From: Symsagittifera roscoffensis | Lineage: Eukaryota; Xenacoelomorpha; Acoela; Convolutidae | DNA: 64,000 nt | Direction of reading: 5' to 3' | Assembly (NCBI RefSeq): GCF_963678635.1 | Contig: NC_087065.1 | Span: 22,077,480 to 22,141,479, forward strand | Shown here: piece by piece, positions 1 to 11,744 of the stretch | Numbering within the stretch: position 1 is the stretch's first letter | Layout: every line of letters begins with the position of its first letter | Position numbers and translations under genes: made by a program | Notes under the pieces: generated by a model | What the model was told of the DNA's origin: nothing | Seen by the model: only the letters and a program-made list of their open reading frames with translations | Database searches by the model: none

Positions 1-992
1 AGGACTTTGTCTTCATTTCTTCTCTTGCAAGCCACAATCCCGTCCTTGTTCAAGTATAACTTTCCCTCCTTCTGCATGAAATACTGTCTCAGGATACGGT
101 AACTGTCTTCCTCGAGGTCTCCTTTGTCCGGAGAACCATTCTCGATCCACCTTTTCAGATTGCTTGTCATGCGGTCATTTCTCTGCGCTCTTAGAAGATC
201 CGAGAGTCTGTATCTCGCCTTCAAGACCGTCTTCATGACCCTCATCTGACTATTCAGCTCATTAGGCCGATGCGTATCCTCTTCCATCTTAACGCACCAG
301 ATCTTTGCCAATGGCTGTGTTTCCTGTTCGAATGGCTGAAGATCAGTCCTGACTACCTCTTTTTGCGGCAACAGACTCATCGAACGTTTCGATACCGCTA
401 TTGTCTCCAGATCATCTGCTGCGTTATCAAAGACTCTTTCACCTGGTATGAGGTAGCGATCACTATCAGGGTCCTGGTATACCTCTCTATCCAGATCCCT
501 TGCTCGAGTGTCCACTAGTAGTGTGTGGATCGCTAATTCCGTCAGTTCCGATCCTGAGCTCGAGTTCCTGTCTGAGTAGGTGTCAATTCTTGAGTTTCGG
601 GAGTTGTCATCTGTTGAAGAGTCTGCGACGGAGTCTGCACCATCTCCTGGGTCAGTTCTGTGCTTTCTTCTCATCCATCTGAACTCCCCGGACAAAACTT
701 TGTTCTCCAGGTCCTGCTTCCCATCAGGAATTTCCTCATCTACATCAGAATCCCCGGACAAACTTCCTTGTCCCGGGTGCTGATCTTGAACTCGCTGGCT
801 CTTCTCATCGTTCGTCTCCCCGGACAAACAATCTTGCACCAGGTTTCGTTCTAACTTTTCACCTTCTTTATCCTGGTCTACAAAGATAACGGTTTTGCGT
901 CGCGTATTGCTCCCCTGTTCTTTCCGTCCGTACGAAGTACTGGTTAAAACCTCGTGTGGTATTGAGGATACTAGTTGCTGAACTATTGTCCT
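1..992 (-). pseudogene. pol fragment, RNase H-integrase linker (copy A)
   Basis: This stretch aligns by eye with 25800-26830 of copy B and 48130-49160 of copy C, the acidic and Ser-rich linker between RNase H and the integrase zinc-binding region. Recognisable peptide pieces such as the one encoding DRYLIP are present on the minus strand, but the frame is broken, and a wrong-frame ORF covers 868-1074. The integrase itself is beyond the window edge. No catalytic motif lies here. Confidence 0.8.
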
Positions 993-3096
993 TTAATCCC
1001 TCTCGTGTTGTCGTCTGGACGGCATGATCTTCACCTTCTCCCTGACTGTCAGTGATGCCACTGCTGCTGCCCACTCGGGGTCATCTCTGGTAACTTCTTT
1101 TTCTAACAATCCACCCAGCATCCGCATCACTTGCGATGTGACCTGCACCGTTTGATCCAATAATGAGAGGCTGTTTATGTTCATGCGAGAGAGTTCCTGT
1201 TGGGCCAGGTTTGAGCGCAGCAACAGATCCAAGGGTACTGGGTCTTCCTTGGATAGGATCTTTATCTCGGCTGCTTTCTCTACAGGTAATTCAGGATGTC
1301 CTGGAATTGGATGTCCAGACTTGTCCAACCATCTCGTTATGGGAAGCGCTTCATAAGTTTCTTTGTCCAGAAACGAGAATCCTTCCTTTATTTCTGCCTG
1401 ATTGGCTTGCTTCTGTTCCAATCTTTCATAGAACTCAGTTTTCTTGCTGAGGTTGTCAGCATTCTGGTGTTTATCACGCATCCTGTGCTCGATTATCATG
1501 TGATAGCCATCCAATCTTACTACCCATCTACCAATATAACTCTGAACCATCGAGTAGGTCTTTAACCAGGATAACGCTCTGTTGTCTACGCGTAATTTAA
1601 AGGGAGCGCTCCCCAAGTATGCGCGGTATTTTTCCACAAATGTGACTACTGCAAACATTTCTGCGTTTGGTGCACCATATTTCATCTCAGTGTCACTCAA
1701 GACCTTGCTGCAATATGCAATGGGACGGAGAACCGTTCTTCCATTCCATTCTTGCTCCTGATGCAATATTCCTGAGATGGCTACTACCGATGCGTCTGTG
1801 TCAAGAACATACATGCCCTTTTCTGTAGGCATACCTAGCACTGGCGCTTCGCACAGTTCCCGCTTTGTATTCTCGAAGGCAACTTGTGCTTCATCGTTCC
1901 TTTCGAACTTTTTCCCTTTGTTGCGCATCAGCTTCTGCATCGGATACACCTTGTCTTCATATCCTTTTGTGAACTCACGGTAGTAGTTGGCAAACCCTAG
2001 GAAGCTCAGGAGCTGTGTGTCCGTCCTGGGAGCCTTCCTTGTCAACACAACTTCTACTGCTTCCGGGTCCGGCCTCACACAATGACTGTCCACCATTCTT
2101 CCCAGGTATTTGATTGAACCCCTAAGGATCTCACCTTTTGATGGTTTGCACTTCAAGCCTGCTCTTTTCATGCATCCAAAGACCTCATCGAGCCGATCAA
2201 TGTGGTCTTCCAGGGTCGGTGTTGCTATGACTACGTCATCCACGTAACACATCACAAGATTCCCGAACTTCTTTGTCACTCTGGTCAAAGCCTCAGCCAT
2301 CAGTCTTTGAAAAGTGGCCGTTGCGTTGCACAAGCCGAAGGGCATCCTCTTCCACTGGTACAACACCAACTCACACGCGAATCCGGTCTTTTCTCTATCC
2401 TTCTTCCGCAGCGGGACCTGCCAGAAGGCAGAAGCCAAGTCCAATGTGGTGAAGAACTTGGCATCACCAAGTTTAGAGAGGCTCTCGTCTATTCGCGGTA
2501 TCGGGTACGCATTTTTTGTCGTTACCGCGTTCAAGTAGCGAAAGTCGCAAAAAAAGCTAAGCTGCCCCCTTTCTTTTTTGCCATTACTACCTCGCAAGCC
2601 CATGGCAATTTTGAGGGTTCTATCATGTCGTATTCGAGCAACATTTCTATTTCCGCTCGGCACGCTTCCGATTTATGTGGCGTCATTTGTCTTGCGCCTT
2701 CCCTATGAGGAACGGCGCCTTCTCAAGTTCAATTTCGTGTTCGACGAAATTACAGCAACCTATATCCGCCTTATGTCTTGAAAAAACATCTGCGTTCCGA
2801 TTTAAAACCCATCGTAGTAGCTCGAAATCTCCCTCGCCTATTTTCCCTTTTAAGTGTTCTATCTCTGGCAAAACCGGTTTCTCAGACTCTAATTCATATG
2901 ACGAGGGGCGTTCCGGAAAATTCGAGCAGCTCGATAAGCCGTCGTCCGTGTCGGATTTCATTGAAAAAAGTTTATGAATAGATTTTAATTCATTAATTCT
3001 TTTTAAAATTTTCTCTTTATTGGCATGATAAGGACAGTCTTTCACACTAAATTTCTTCAAGTTTTGTGTCTCTTCATAGTCGGTCCTCATCGGCAA
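993..3096 (-). pseudogene. pol: reverse transcriptase and RNase H (copy A, frameshifted)
   Basis: The reading frame 993-2663 carries the reverse transcriptase palm with the TTLDLASAFWQVPL motif (first catalytic Asp), the YVDD active-site box, and the downstream RNase H with acidic residues in LDTDASV, NAEMFAV, VDNRALSWL and HQNADNLSK. The upstream piece 2683-3096 is the linker between protease and RT. A shortened run of C near 2564-2568 relative to copy C (about 50701-50706) shifts the frame just before the RT, so the first residues of the 993-2663 ORF are out-of-frame noise rather than a true start. One position in the RT finger region differs from C (FFCDF versus FCCDI). Normally RT and RNase H copy the element RNA into DNA in cytoplasmic particles; this copy cannot make the joined polyprotein. 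Confidence 0.9.
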
Positions 3097-3250
3097 AGCT
3101 TCTTTTCACGCTGGATTGAAACCGTGGTGTCCAGTGTGTTCAATAACACACTGACACACAGTCCGTTTCGCGTTACCGAGAAGCTCCGGCCTAAAATCAC
3201 TGAGCTTTGACTATTTGGATTCGGTACCAAACAAACCTGTTTACTATCAC

Positions 3251-4384
3251 TTAACGAATTATATTTCTCATTCTAAAAATTGCTACCATAGCGTGCCCTG
3301 GCCTTAGTTTTACTTTTCTGTCTAAAAAAATTAGTACCTTGTTTTCGTCTGTTATTATCCTATTAATTGGTCTCTTAACATACTTTCCGTCCGGGTTTCT
3401 AATCCGTATTAGACCGTTGTTCAAGTCTATCATCACGTCAAAATTCCTGACAAAATCTCTGCCCAAGATGAATTGGTCGGCGTCGTCCAGATTCTCTACC
3501 ACCAGGAAGCTCATCCAAAGATCCCGTCCTCCCATGTGGAGAACCGTTATTGGTGTTCTTACGGCTACGTAAATCGGTCCTCGATTGGCGGCAGCCAGTC
3601 GCAGATTCGTTGGATTTAGATCTTTCCTCATGAAGCCCATTCTTTTCCAAGTTTTTATCGGCATCACACTCACTACCGCTCCTGTGTCCAGAAGCCCTGT
3701 GACTCCGATTTTCTTTCCGTTGGTGTCGAGCAGATGTGCAGTCACATCTGCTTCGTACCCAATGTGTACTGCGTCTTGTTCCATCATGGGGTCATGGCCT
3801 ATCCTGCGGACTTTGAGTTCCTCCTCACCCAAATAGATCTGCCTTACTTGGTCACTATCTGTTGTCACATAAGTCCTAGTGTAGATACTGATTCCATCCA
3901 CGTTCAGCATCACTTGATAAGGCCCATAGACTTCCACGTAGCGTCTATGAAGCTTCTTTATGCGAGGGCCGACCGTTGTTAGTAGTGCTCGAACAGCTCT
4001 TGACTCAGTGCGTGGCTCCACCTGCCTCAGATAATCTGCATATATGTCCAAATGCATCAAAGTGAACTCCGATGGTTCACTCAGATTTCTGATTACCTGG
4101 TGTCCTGCTACCGATATTATTGACTGTATTTTGCTTCCTTGCGGCACCATGCCAAACCTCTGACCGGAGATCACATTAAGTTTCATGCTCAAACTACTTG
4201 GTGCTTTTGTCTCTTCGACTTCTGTCGCCTCGAAGCTATTCAGTTTCTCCTGTAGTTTCTCATTTTCCAAATCGAGTTGCACTTTTTGTTCGATCTCTTT
4301 TGTCACCAGTTCCTGCTGCACTCTATTTAGAGCATCCCTCGCGGCTGCCCTATAATCAATTTTGAAACCATCGTCCGCAGTCAC
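3251..4384 (-). pseudogene. pol: retropepsin-like protease region (copy A)
   Basis: The 377-residue ORF holds the aspartic protease active-site motif LLDTGAVVSVMP, followed about 70 residues later by the FILGRDF motif (ILGRD), the conserved second motif of retropepsins. It is preceded by a Glu/Lys-rich helical stretch that ends gag. The protease normally cuts the Gag-Pol polyprotein. Compared with copy C (about 51200-52560) the frame is intact inside this piece but is separated from both gag and RT by frameshifts. The first residue is simply the first Met in the open stretch, not a real start. Confidence 0.88.
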
Positions 4385-4544
4385 TGGTTCCGGTTCGCTT
4401 GTCTCTTCAATTACCGCTTGCTTTTCTTCGTCACCAGCTCTTGCGGTTTGTCTTTTCTGCGCGCCTCCGCTTCACTCAATAGGCGAGCCTTGCTGGCTTT
4501 CGCTCCTGATAAAGCTTCCCCATGCCTTGGATGCTTGACGTCTG

Positions 4545-7040
4545 CTACAGCATCCCAGAATTGCGGACATCCGATTTAAAATGACCTTCCAAGTTGCAAA
4601 AGAAACACCTCGGGCCGACTTTTGCAATTACTCCCCTCATGAAATTTTCATGATCGACCTCTGACTCATCTTCGACCTCGAGGCTAAAGCCTATTGCTTT
4701 CATGCCCTGTTTGTAAGTTGGGCATGCTGACACATGATGGTCCGTTGAACTGCAATTGGCACAAGAGCGTCTCTTGTCCATATCATCCCTCAGTTTGTAC
4801 CAGCTGTTCCCTTGGTTTGCTGGTCCGTTGTTAAAATTGCCATAATTGTTCTTATAATATCCAGATCTCGAAGGAGGTTTCATCAAAAGATATTCTTTTG
4901 ACTTGAGCCGCAACTCCTCTGGTGTTGGCGCATTGGTTGATAGTGGTGTGTAATGCGTTGCTAGCATTGTTCGAAGTTCATCATTCTTCACATCATCGAT
5001 GAATTTCGAGGCTACTGCCAGGTTCATCCTTCTGTTTGACTCATCCAGTTGGCTGCGTCTCTTCAGCATTTCCAAGTCGTCTAGGAACTTGTCTATCGTT
5101 TCATCTTCTCGTTGCCTTCTTGGCCGTGACACAGTTCAGGGATGTCCCTTCCATGTTACTGGTGAGCGCACTGCATTCTTGTCTTTCCGACAAATCCTCT
5201 TCCTCGAAATGCAGTTTAATTACCTCTATCCAGGTAACAATACAGCCATCAGATTCGTCTTTATAGCATCTTGGTTTCTAAGAGACTCTTCTGGACTTCT
5301 CACTGCGTTCATTGGTTTTAGATAACCTCGTCAGGAATGTCTCCAAAGACCTGTTTAGGGGTTCAAAGGCTGTTGCCATTGCCGTAGCACCCCTTGAGTG
5401 TCCCGCCTGAGTGTCCTCACACCTTGTCAAAGGCTCTGTATGCGGTGCATCCCTGCAATCCGAATCGCCGTGAGTGTTTCCCGCTTGGCCCACATGACTC
5501 CTCCCTGGGCTCGCATGTCTCCTGTTACCGGAATCACCTCTCCCAGTCGCATGTGTGCTTTGTGTCGGTCGTTCGTTTGAGGTCTGTCTGTTCCCTGTTG
5601 AACTTGCTCTACTGTTTGGGCCCCATGTTCTATTATCCCTTGTGGCGTAGCCTGATGAACTGCCCCTACCTCTAGTGGATCCATATGTCCTCCTCTTTTG
5701 ATGGTCATTGAAGTTCACCTTCGGTTCCCTGCTGGGACCCCCCGAATTCGGTTCCTCTTCTTTTGGTCCACTCCTGCTGCCTAGTAGCCCGTCCAACCTA
5801 TTCATGATAGCCTGAGTTCGCCTCTCCATCATCGCATCTATCTTTGTGTCAAGAGTCCCAAGAGACTGCTCTTGCTGAATTCTTAACTTCTCCATGTCGT
5901 CTCTTAAGCGTAACTCTCTCTGTTCCGCTTATTTGTCATTCGCGACAAGTTCCTCGCTATGTGCTTGTCCGTTCTTTCCTTCAAGCGTTTTTTCGCTCCT
6001 ACCAACTTCTTTTCTATTGCGGTTTATTTCTTCCCGCAGACTTTCTCTTTCAATGTGGACTGCTCTCTCTAGTTCACTCATTCTCATGGACATCTGTTCA
6101 TTTTGTTCTCCTATACTGCCCACTATGTTGTTCAAGGCTTTTTCTAATGATGCCCCGTTTTCTACTAGTGGCGTCACTAGCGGCGGTGTCACCCTGTCGA
6201 TCCCAGGTAGCTTCGTGCTGGTCGAGATTCGGGCTTTGATCCTCTGCCTCGACGTCTTTTCTGATGCGTTGCCTAGCCCTATGTTTCTATTCTCTCCAGT
6301 TCGCGTCTCTAAATTTCTCATACTCGCAAAGTCTCTTGACTGGCCTGATGTGTTTGCGTCTTTGCTTATCGTTCTCACCACACCAAATTTGTCCTGGTTC
6401 CAGTCTCTCTGTCGGTGTATGCCTCATTCTCCTGGGTCGAACTATTGAGGCTGACTTGAGATCCAAAGTCCACTTGCTCCTCATCGTACTCCTCATCCTC
6501 CTGGGATTCACCTTCATTTCCTGTGCCCACTCCCATGGTGAATGGAAAGATGTTTCCGAAAGTGTTCTTCATTCTTTCTGAGAACGATGTGGACGTTGTC
6601 TGTTTCTCCGTCACGCCTGCCATCATGGTGTTGTCTGTGGGAGATCTTCTAATTGCCACAATTTTAGTAGAGATGTCGGACAGTTCCGACATCTCCTTTC
6701 GGTCCAATGTCCCGATGGAAGTGGCAAAATCTTGGCCTTGTTCTACCGGAGTAGATTCACTCGCAAGGCTTCTGTCTCTCCCCTCCAGTCCATGTATTTC
6801 CTGGTTCCCATTCATGGCCTGGTCCGGATAGACCTCCAATTTTAGCTTAGCTTTTCGCTCTTCTGAGGACTTCTGACTCCTGGTTTCAACCATTATGCCT
6901 GAAACCGTCTCCCCTTTGTCGGTCCGGGTTCGTGTGATCCGTTCCACAAAAGGGTCGGTCATTGCTTTTCTTTGCTTTTCAGGTATGAATTTCCTAGAGC
7001 TATTACCTCGTTTAGGTATTCTTAACTTGTCTAGACTCAT
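4545..7040 (-). pseudogene. gag (copy A, broken into four pieces)
   Basis: Pieces at 4545-5132, 5278-5895, 5929-6381 and 6375-7040 cover gag. The ATG at 7040 gives the MSLDK start that is shared with copies B, C and D. Visible parts are an acidic Ser/Thr-rich N-terminal region, a coiled coil, a Gly/Ser/Arg-rich segment, a capsid-like region and two CCHC zinc knuckles; the second knuckle has its final Cys region altered and runs into a stop. About 105 bp present in copies B, C and D (around 53275-53380 in C) is missing near 5122. Gag normally forms the particle and packages RNA; this copy is not functional. Confidence 0.88.
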
Positions 7041-7795
7041 TTTCAATTTATCACTTCTAAATGCCTATACACTCAATTCGATTGCTAGTGACCTTCTAGT
7101 TTGACTATTGATAATAATAACACAACACAATAAATTCCAAAAGTTTCTATTAAAAAGTGACCACGAATCCTTGTATGTTATCACGGCACAACGTATTTAC
7201 AATTTATTCACAATAATCGATTGATAGTCGTAAGATTTGAGGTTTAGCACAGTATTATGATATCAGTCAAAAAGATATTCACTACCCAATCAAGCACAAA
7301 CTGTTGAATTAAAACCAGATAAAACAAAATAAGAATATCTCTATGAAAAACTTATGTGTATTGTACTTTTAGTTGGTCTCAGTACAATAGTAGAACTTGC
7401 TTTTTAATGAAAAAGCGTTCCCTGCTTGGTGCTACACCAAACAGACAAAACTTTGAAGGCAGTAATTTTCTCAAGTGGGCGTCTATTGCACCCACCGAGT
7501 ACTGTGTTACCTATCTGCCTTCGGACTGCCCGAGCTAGACCTACTAAAATCCTCAGGGCAGTCATTTTTCTCAAAAACGTTTCGGATTTCAATCCACACC
7601 AATGAATTACACACTCTTTTTTATTTAAGACTAAGTGTCGCGAATATCCGAGTTTGGACCAGTTTTATTTTGGTCTGGTCTTTTTTGAAAGGCAAATTAC
7701 CAGTGCAGTCACTGGTTCCTAGCCTGTCTCTTAATAACCTAACAGCTCCCATTATTATTTTTTCTTCTGTTTACCTAAGTCCTTAAACAAAAATA

Positions 7796-8030
7796 ATACC
7801 CCTCCGGGTTGACAAAAACAGTACCCCTCCGGATTGGCAAAAGTAGGACCCTTCCGGATTGGCAAATTTGAGACCCCTCCGGATTGGGACCCCTCTGAGT
7901 TAGTAAATATAAGACCCCTCCGGATTGGTACCCCTCCGGTTTCGTGAAAACAAGACCCCTCCGGATTGGGACCCCTCCGGTTTTGTAAAAGTTTGGACCC
8001 CTCCTGATTGGGACCCCTCCGGTTTTGTAA
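7796..8030. repeat. CCCTCCGGATTG motif cluster in LTR A
   Basis: About ten irregularly spaced copies of a motif near ACCCCTCCGGATTGG lie in 235 bp, separated by AT-rich spacers. Equivalent clusters are at 31447-31665 and 56090-56250, and single copies occur throughout the LTRs. Spacers differ in length between copies, so this is a motif array rather than a simple satellite. Confidence 0.85.
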
Positions 8031-8879
8031 AATTAGCTTTTCGGAGACTTCCTTGATTTACAACCTATACCACTCGGGATACGTTCTCCGATGCTATTAT
8101 GCTGTTTGAATTAACTAGGAAGTGTATGTGGTCCTTTCCTAGACCCTTCCGGATTGAAGTTAAGCCTCTTATTTGACAATTCACACTAACGGTGAAGGGT
8201 CTTATCGCTAGCCTACTTTCAACTCGACTAAGGTTTTCTTGTGCTTTTAGCCTTCCCTTTTCGTCTAGAACAGCTTAAAATTGTTTTATTCAACCGTTAT
8301 CACCTTTTGGTAGGGTGAGAGGGCTTTCCAAAAAAAATTTTTTATAAAACGTGTAGGGTCTACCCTCCCAAATTGATGAATTTGCTAAAAACATTCTCAA
8401 AAAATTTTCACGCTTACTTTTTCGAATAATTTTTGTTCCTATTAGTAAGCTCAGTTTATTTCTGATCTACTGGTACCTAGATCAACTGGATCTGTCCAGT
8501 CGTTCCAAAGTTATTTACCAAAACGTCTTTTTTCCAAAATCGAGAAATTTCCCTTTTATAGGTTCCGCCTGACTTTTTCCGCAATTCTGTTCTTTTTGAC
8601 CTAAAAATTATTGATCCGAGCTCAAAAGGCCTATACTCTGCTAGTTAAATGCAAAAACTTGATCTTAAACGCTATAGTTGAAAAAGGTTGCAAAAAAAAT
8701 ATGCTATTTGGACCCCTCCGGATTGATGAATCCACTGAATCAAACACGTTAACTTCGATTTCACTGTAACCCGGAAGGCTTTCGGGAAGCGGGTTTTAGA
8801 ACCTGTAGATTCACTAGTGGACGTTGTCCGAACAACTATTTTCACTGTCATAATTCAAAAATTTCAAAAAAATTTTAAA

Positions 8880-8953
8880 ATAGTTCCAACCACTTCCGAA
8901 ATAGTTCCAACCACTTCCGGTTTTTGGTACCAAAATAGTTCCAACCACTTCCG
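8880..8953. repeat. Local triplication of an ATAGTTCCAACCACTTCCG unit
   Basis: The 19-base unit starts at 8880, 8901 and 8935 in LTR A. LTRs B, C and D have a single copy at the equivalent place, so the expansion is private to copy A. Confidence 0.9.
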
Positions 8954-9923
8954 AACTAAACTTAACCGGTTCTACCTACTATAGTAGTATAATAACGATG
9001 TAACACACTAATTTAGCGCTTTTTTCCGGTTCAAAAAATATCGATATGTCAAAAATCGCGATTTGTGGGGGGATCAAAATATCGCTATTTTGACCCTAAA
9101 AACCGGACTGTTTTCTTTGTTTTTTCACTGAAAAACGATATAGGAGTATTAATATGGGCTATATAAGTAAAAGTATTAGTATAATATACCCCTACGGGTT
9201 TGTTCAATATCCGAATTAAGGTGCTTAACTCGGATATTCGCAGTTCGGTGAGGGGTAACTACAGTGCAGCACTGTCGAGACCCCCACAGATTGCTATCTT
9301 AATTTTTTGTATCAAAAGGGATACAAAACTTGTTAACGATACCCAACAGTCGATTGTTGTTGTCGTTGAGCCCCTTCTTGTTGCTCCTTGTACTGCTTGC
9401 CGGATCAGTCTTCTCCCAAGACCCCTCCGGATTGAGCGCAAATCAGCAGCCCTTCCGGATTGAGCGCAAGTTAGCATTAACGTGCTTAAATACTCAAACA
9501 ACCCTACAGTACAAGCCTCACAAACGGGCTAAAAAAATGATCGTAATGATCCTGATTGATATAAATGCTAGTAACAACAAAATATCTATCAACAACAAAC
9601 GGGAGGGTCGGATCACATCTTGTCTGGGGGGATGATTTCTACTGATTTTACTTTTTTTTTTACTGTTTTTGTTTTTTTTCGGTTATTTTTTATGTTTTTT
9701 GTTTTTCTTGGGTACTATACTACTTTTTGTTTAGTTTTATATATATCGTTAAGTATTTTTGGTCACGGACCACTCAGGAGATGACGGGACCGCGAATCCC
9801 CCCACCCTTCCTGGTTCGTGAATTTTCGGTCTTAACTAGGTTAAAAAGCTATTCAGGGTAATCCGGAAGGCTTCCGCGTTCCAAACTACCCTTCTGCCCC
9901 GGCGTTTTTGGCCGATTAAGGGC

Positions 9924-9963
9924 GTTAATGTGAGCATCCGCTCGGCGCAGAGTGCTCCTTAAC
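9924..9963. other. GC-rich hairpin in LTR A
   Basis: An imperfect inverted repeat: GAGCA-CCGC arms around a TCGGC loop, with outer GTTAA/TTAAC arms. It is conserved at the same place in the other LTRs (33561, 58154 and 62840). Role unknown; it may be a structured RNA element in the element transcript. Confidence 0.6.
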
Positions 9964-10583
9964 GGTTCTGCCGGTCATGATGCTAAAAAAGAATAACACC
10001 CAGGAAAGCCATAAAAACATCTATGTAACATTCGCCCGGAAGTACATATCGACGGAAAATAAAACTAAGCTTCAAAACGACTGGCCAGCGTCTAAACTAA
10101 GCTCTACGTGCTTTTCACCGTCTCTACCAAAGCCAATTCTTTTGGTGGTCTTTTTAACATCGGGTCGACAAAAACGTTCCTGCTTTCGGCTTCGGTCAAA
10201 ACACTCAGATTAACCTAATTACATGCAGAAATAGTGAGCTCATGGCTGGGTCTTAGTATCCCCAGACCACGAGGTCACTCCTAAAAACAGGGCTACTACT
10301 ACTTATTGAATTATTATTGTTTTTGTTCAGTAGATAAAAATCATCATCTCCATCGAAGATGGATCAACCCTTTCCCTCAACTCCTAGCATCTCATCCTTG
10401 CAAAATGAATTCAGATGTTAATTAAATTCAACTCAGGACATAATAGGGAAGCTAAAAGTTTGTATAAAATGATATAAGTTCCAGTCCCGAGACCCCTTCG
10501 GATTCTGGAATCCGGGGAAATAAGACCCTAATCTTCCATCCGGAAGGCTGGTTTTCCACCCTTCACCGTTGTGTGCAACGGCC

Positions 10584-10615
10584 TTGCAACTACTGTAGCG
10601 ACACAATAGTTGCAA
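10584..10615. other. Conserved 13-bp hairpin in LTR A
   Basis: Inverted repeat TTGCAACTACTGT / ACAATAGTTGCAA around a six-base loop, with one mismatch in this copy. The arms match perfectly in the other LTR copies. Confidence 0.65.
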
Positions 10616-10935
10616 TTCGGAACGGTCTCTGCTACTTCTGCTTTTCTCCGATTCTGATTCTCAATTTTCTCTTTGTTGTCGTCGTCGCAACTATTGTTGT
10701 TCTGATTTTATTCCGGCTTTTCTCTAAATGGCCGTTTTTGACGTTTCTCCGAATTATTACGTCATAACTTCGAATTTATAAAATTTCAAAATACCAGAAT
10801 ATCTCGACCTTCACCGTCTGACTAATCGTCCCAATAACGTTGTTAATCTCTTAAAACCGTCAATTCGGAAAGTTAGCTGCTAAAATTTCGAATCTGTCAA
10901 ATCTGCAGTTTTGTCCATTCTGGTCGAATGTCACA

Positions 10936-11643
10936 TATAAGGGGGTGCAGATCGCTACGCAAAGTTCAATTTATCGACAACTCCATAAGCGCTATTGTAG
11001 AGGAAGGACGGCTAAGATAAATTAACATTACGACGATGCATTTAATGCTGATTTATGACTTCATTGCTGATATATATGCATTTTTATATCGATGGTATGG
11101 CCCTATCCAGCTTGTGCACTCACCGTAACCTTTTGTAATTTAGTTTTTTTTAAGAGAGGGACTAAAGTGGATTAAAGTGGTGATTTGCTTTTAAGTAAAA
11201 ACTGAAAAAACAACAATAGGACTAGTACGGGTCTAAACCCGGAGAATCGCAGCTCTAGGTCTTATCGATAACAGAACAACATTTTTCCCTAATAAAGAAC
11301 AGATAGAAAACGGACAGCAAAATTACTTGAGCCTATTTTTCATCGGCTTAATGACTTTATTTTTGCCGTTTCAAGATGAATACAGTCTTAGCACTCCCCT
11401 CCGCATTTTCGAGTTGGTTGTTTTTTACCTACTTTTAACTGGAATTTGGATTTTGACTGGAATACATGATGAAGGGACTCATGACTATAACCTCGGTTAC
11501 TATGATACTTTTGACCTTCTGATTACCTTTAAAAAAATAAAAGAAAAAAATATGTTTCTTAAAATTTCCTTTTTTTTTTCATTTTGCTAAATTTTCACTT
11601 TTTGCAAAAATACTGAACAAAATTAAATGAATTTTAACATTTT
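10936..11643. other. Unassigned AT-rich stretch
   Basis: This follows the outer end of LTR A and should contain the original insertion-site flank. It is AT-rich with several homopolymer runs. Open frames are short and the longest (11327-11590, plus) begins with TTG and has no recognisable family. I see no RNA gene, no LTR similarity and no repeat array. Confidence 0.5.
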
Positions 11644-11703
11644 AGCCCTTTTTTCTAGGAGTGACCTCGTCGTCTGGGGATACTGAGACTCAGCTATGAG
11701 TTC
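11644..11703 (+). repeat. Inverted LTR fragment
   Basis: About 50-60 bases match the reverse complement of an internal LTR segment (10237-10300 in copy A), sharing AGGAGTGACCTCGT and CTGGGGATACT. It is therefore in the opposite orientation to every other LTR in the window and directly precedes the LINE remnant. Confidence 0.7.
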
Positions 11704-11744
11704 ATGATTCTGAGTGTAATAGCCTCCGTATTATTAGAAAACGG

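Larger units (their letters stand above)
1..10935 (-). mobile_element. Ty3/Gypsy-type LTR retrotransposon, copy A (partial, broken)
   Basis: This is the left-most copy of the family. It is read right to left: the 5' LTR ends at 10935, gag starts at 7040, and pol runs off the window edge inside the linker between RNase H and integrase, so its integrase, macrodomain and ORF2 would lie outside the window. The order gag, CCHC knuckles, DTG protease, YVDD reverse transcriptase, RNase H is the Ty3/Gypsy order. The reading frame is split into at least seven pieces by frameshifts and small deletions, so this copy is a pseudo-element. It is clearly more diverged from copies C and D than those are from each other. 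Confidence 0.93.
7041..10935 (-). repeat. 5' LTR plus gag leader, copy A
   Basis: This is a long terminal repeat of about 3.85 kb. The right border (LTR 5' end on the minus strand, TGTGACATTCG) is well fixed, because the same TGTCACA end recurs at 34580, 35562, 59169 and 63856, each followed by different sequence. The left border cannot be placed, because every LTR here is followed by the same gag leader; it lies somewhere left of about 7170, and no tRNA primer site was recognised. The LTR is AT-rich and carries many CCCTCCGGATTG-type motifs, two conserved hairpins and short plus-strand ORFs without ATG starts. No conserved protein-coding region is seen in it. Confidence 0.85.

Noticed and set aside
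993-2663. Treating the 556-codon ORF of copy A as a complete gene with its own start
   Set aside because: Its first 35 or so residues are out-of-frame sequence before the RT; the frame is broken by the shortened C-run near 2564.
5394-5708. Overlapping ORFs on both strands across the gag Gly/Ser/Arg-rich region
   Set aside because: These recur in all copies only because the gag codons there avoid stops in other frames; they are shadows.
7796-8030. CRISPR array or satellite
   Set aside because: The repeated unit is short and irregularly spaced with diverged spacers, lies within an LTR, and the window is eukaryotic.
10230-10300. tRNA-like or SINE-like gene in the LTR around CTGGGGATACTGAGACC
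   Set aside because: An A-box-like stretch can be imagined, but there is no B box and no cloverleaf can be drawn.
11327-11590. 87-codon plus-strand ORF with hydrophobic segments
   Set aside because: TTG start, AT-rich low-complexity codons, no second copy and no family resemblance.
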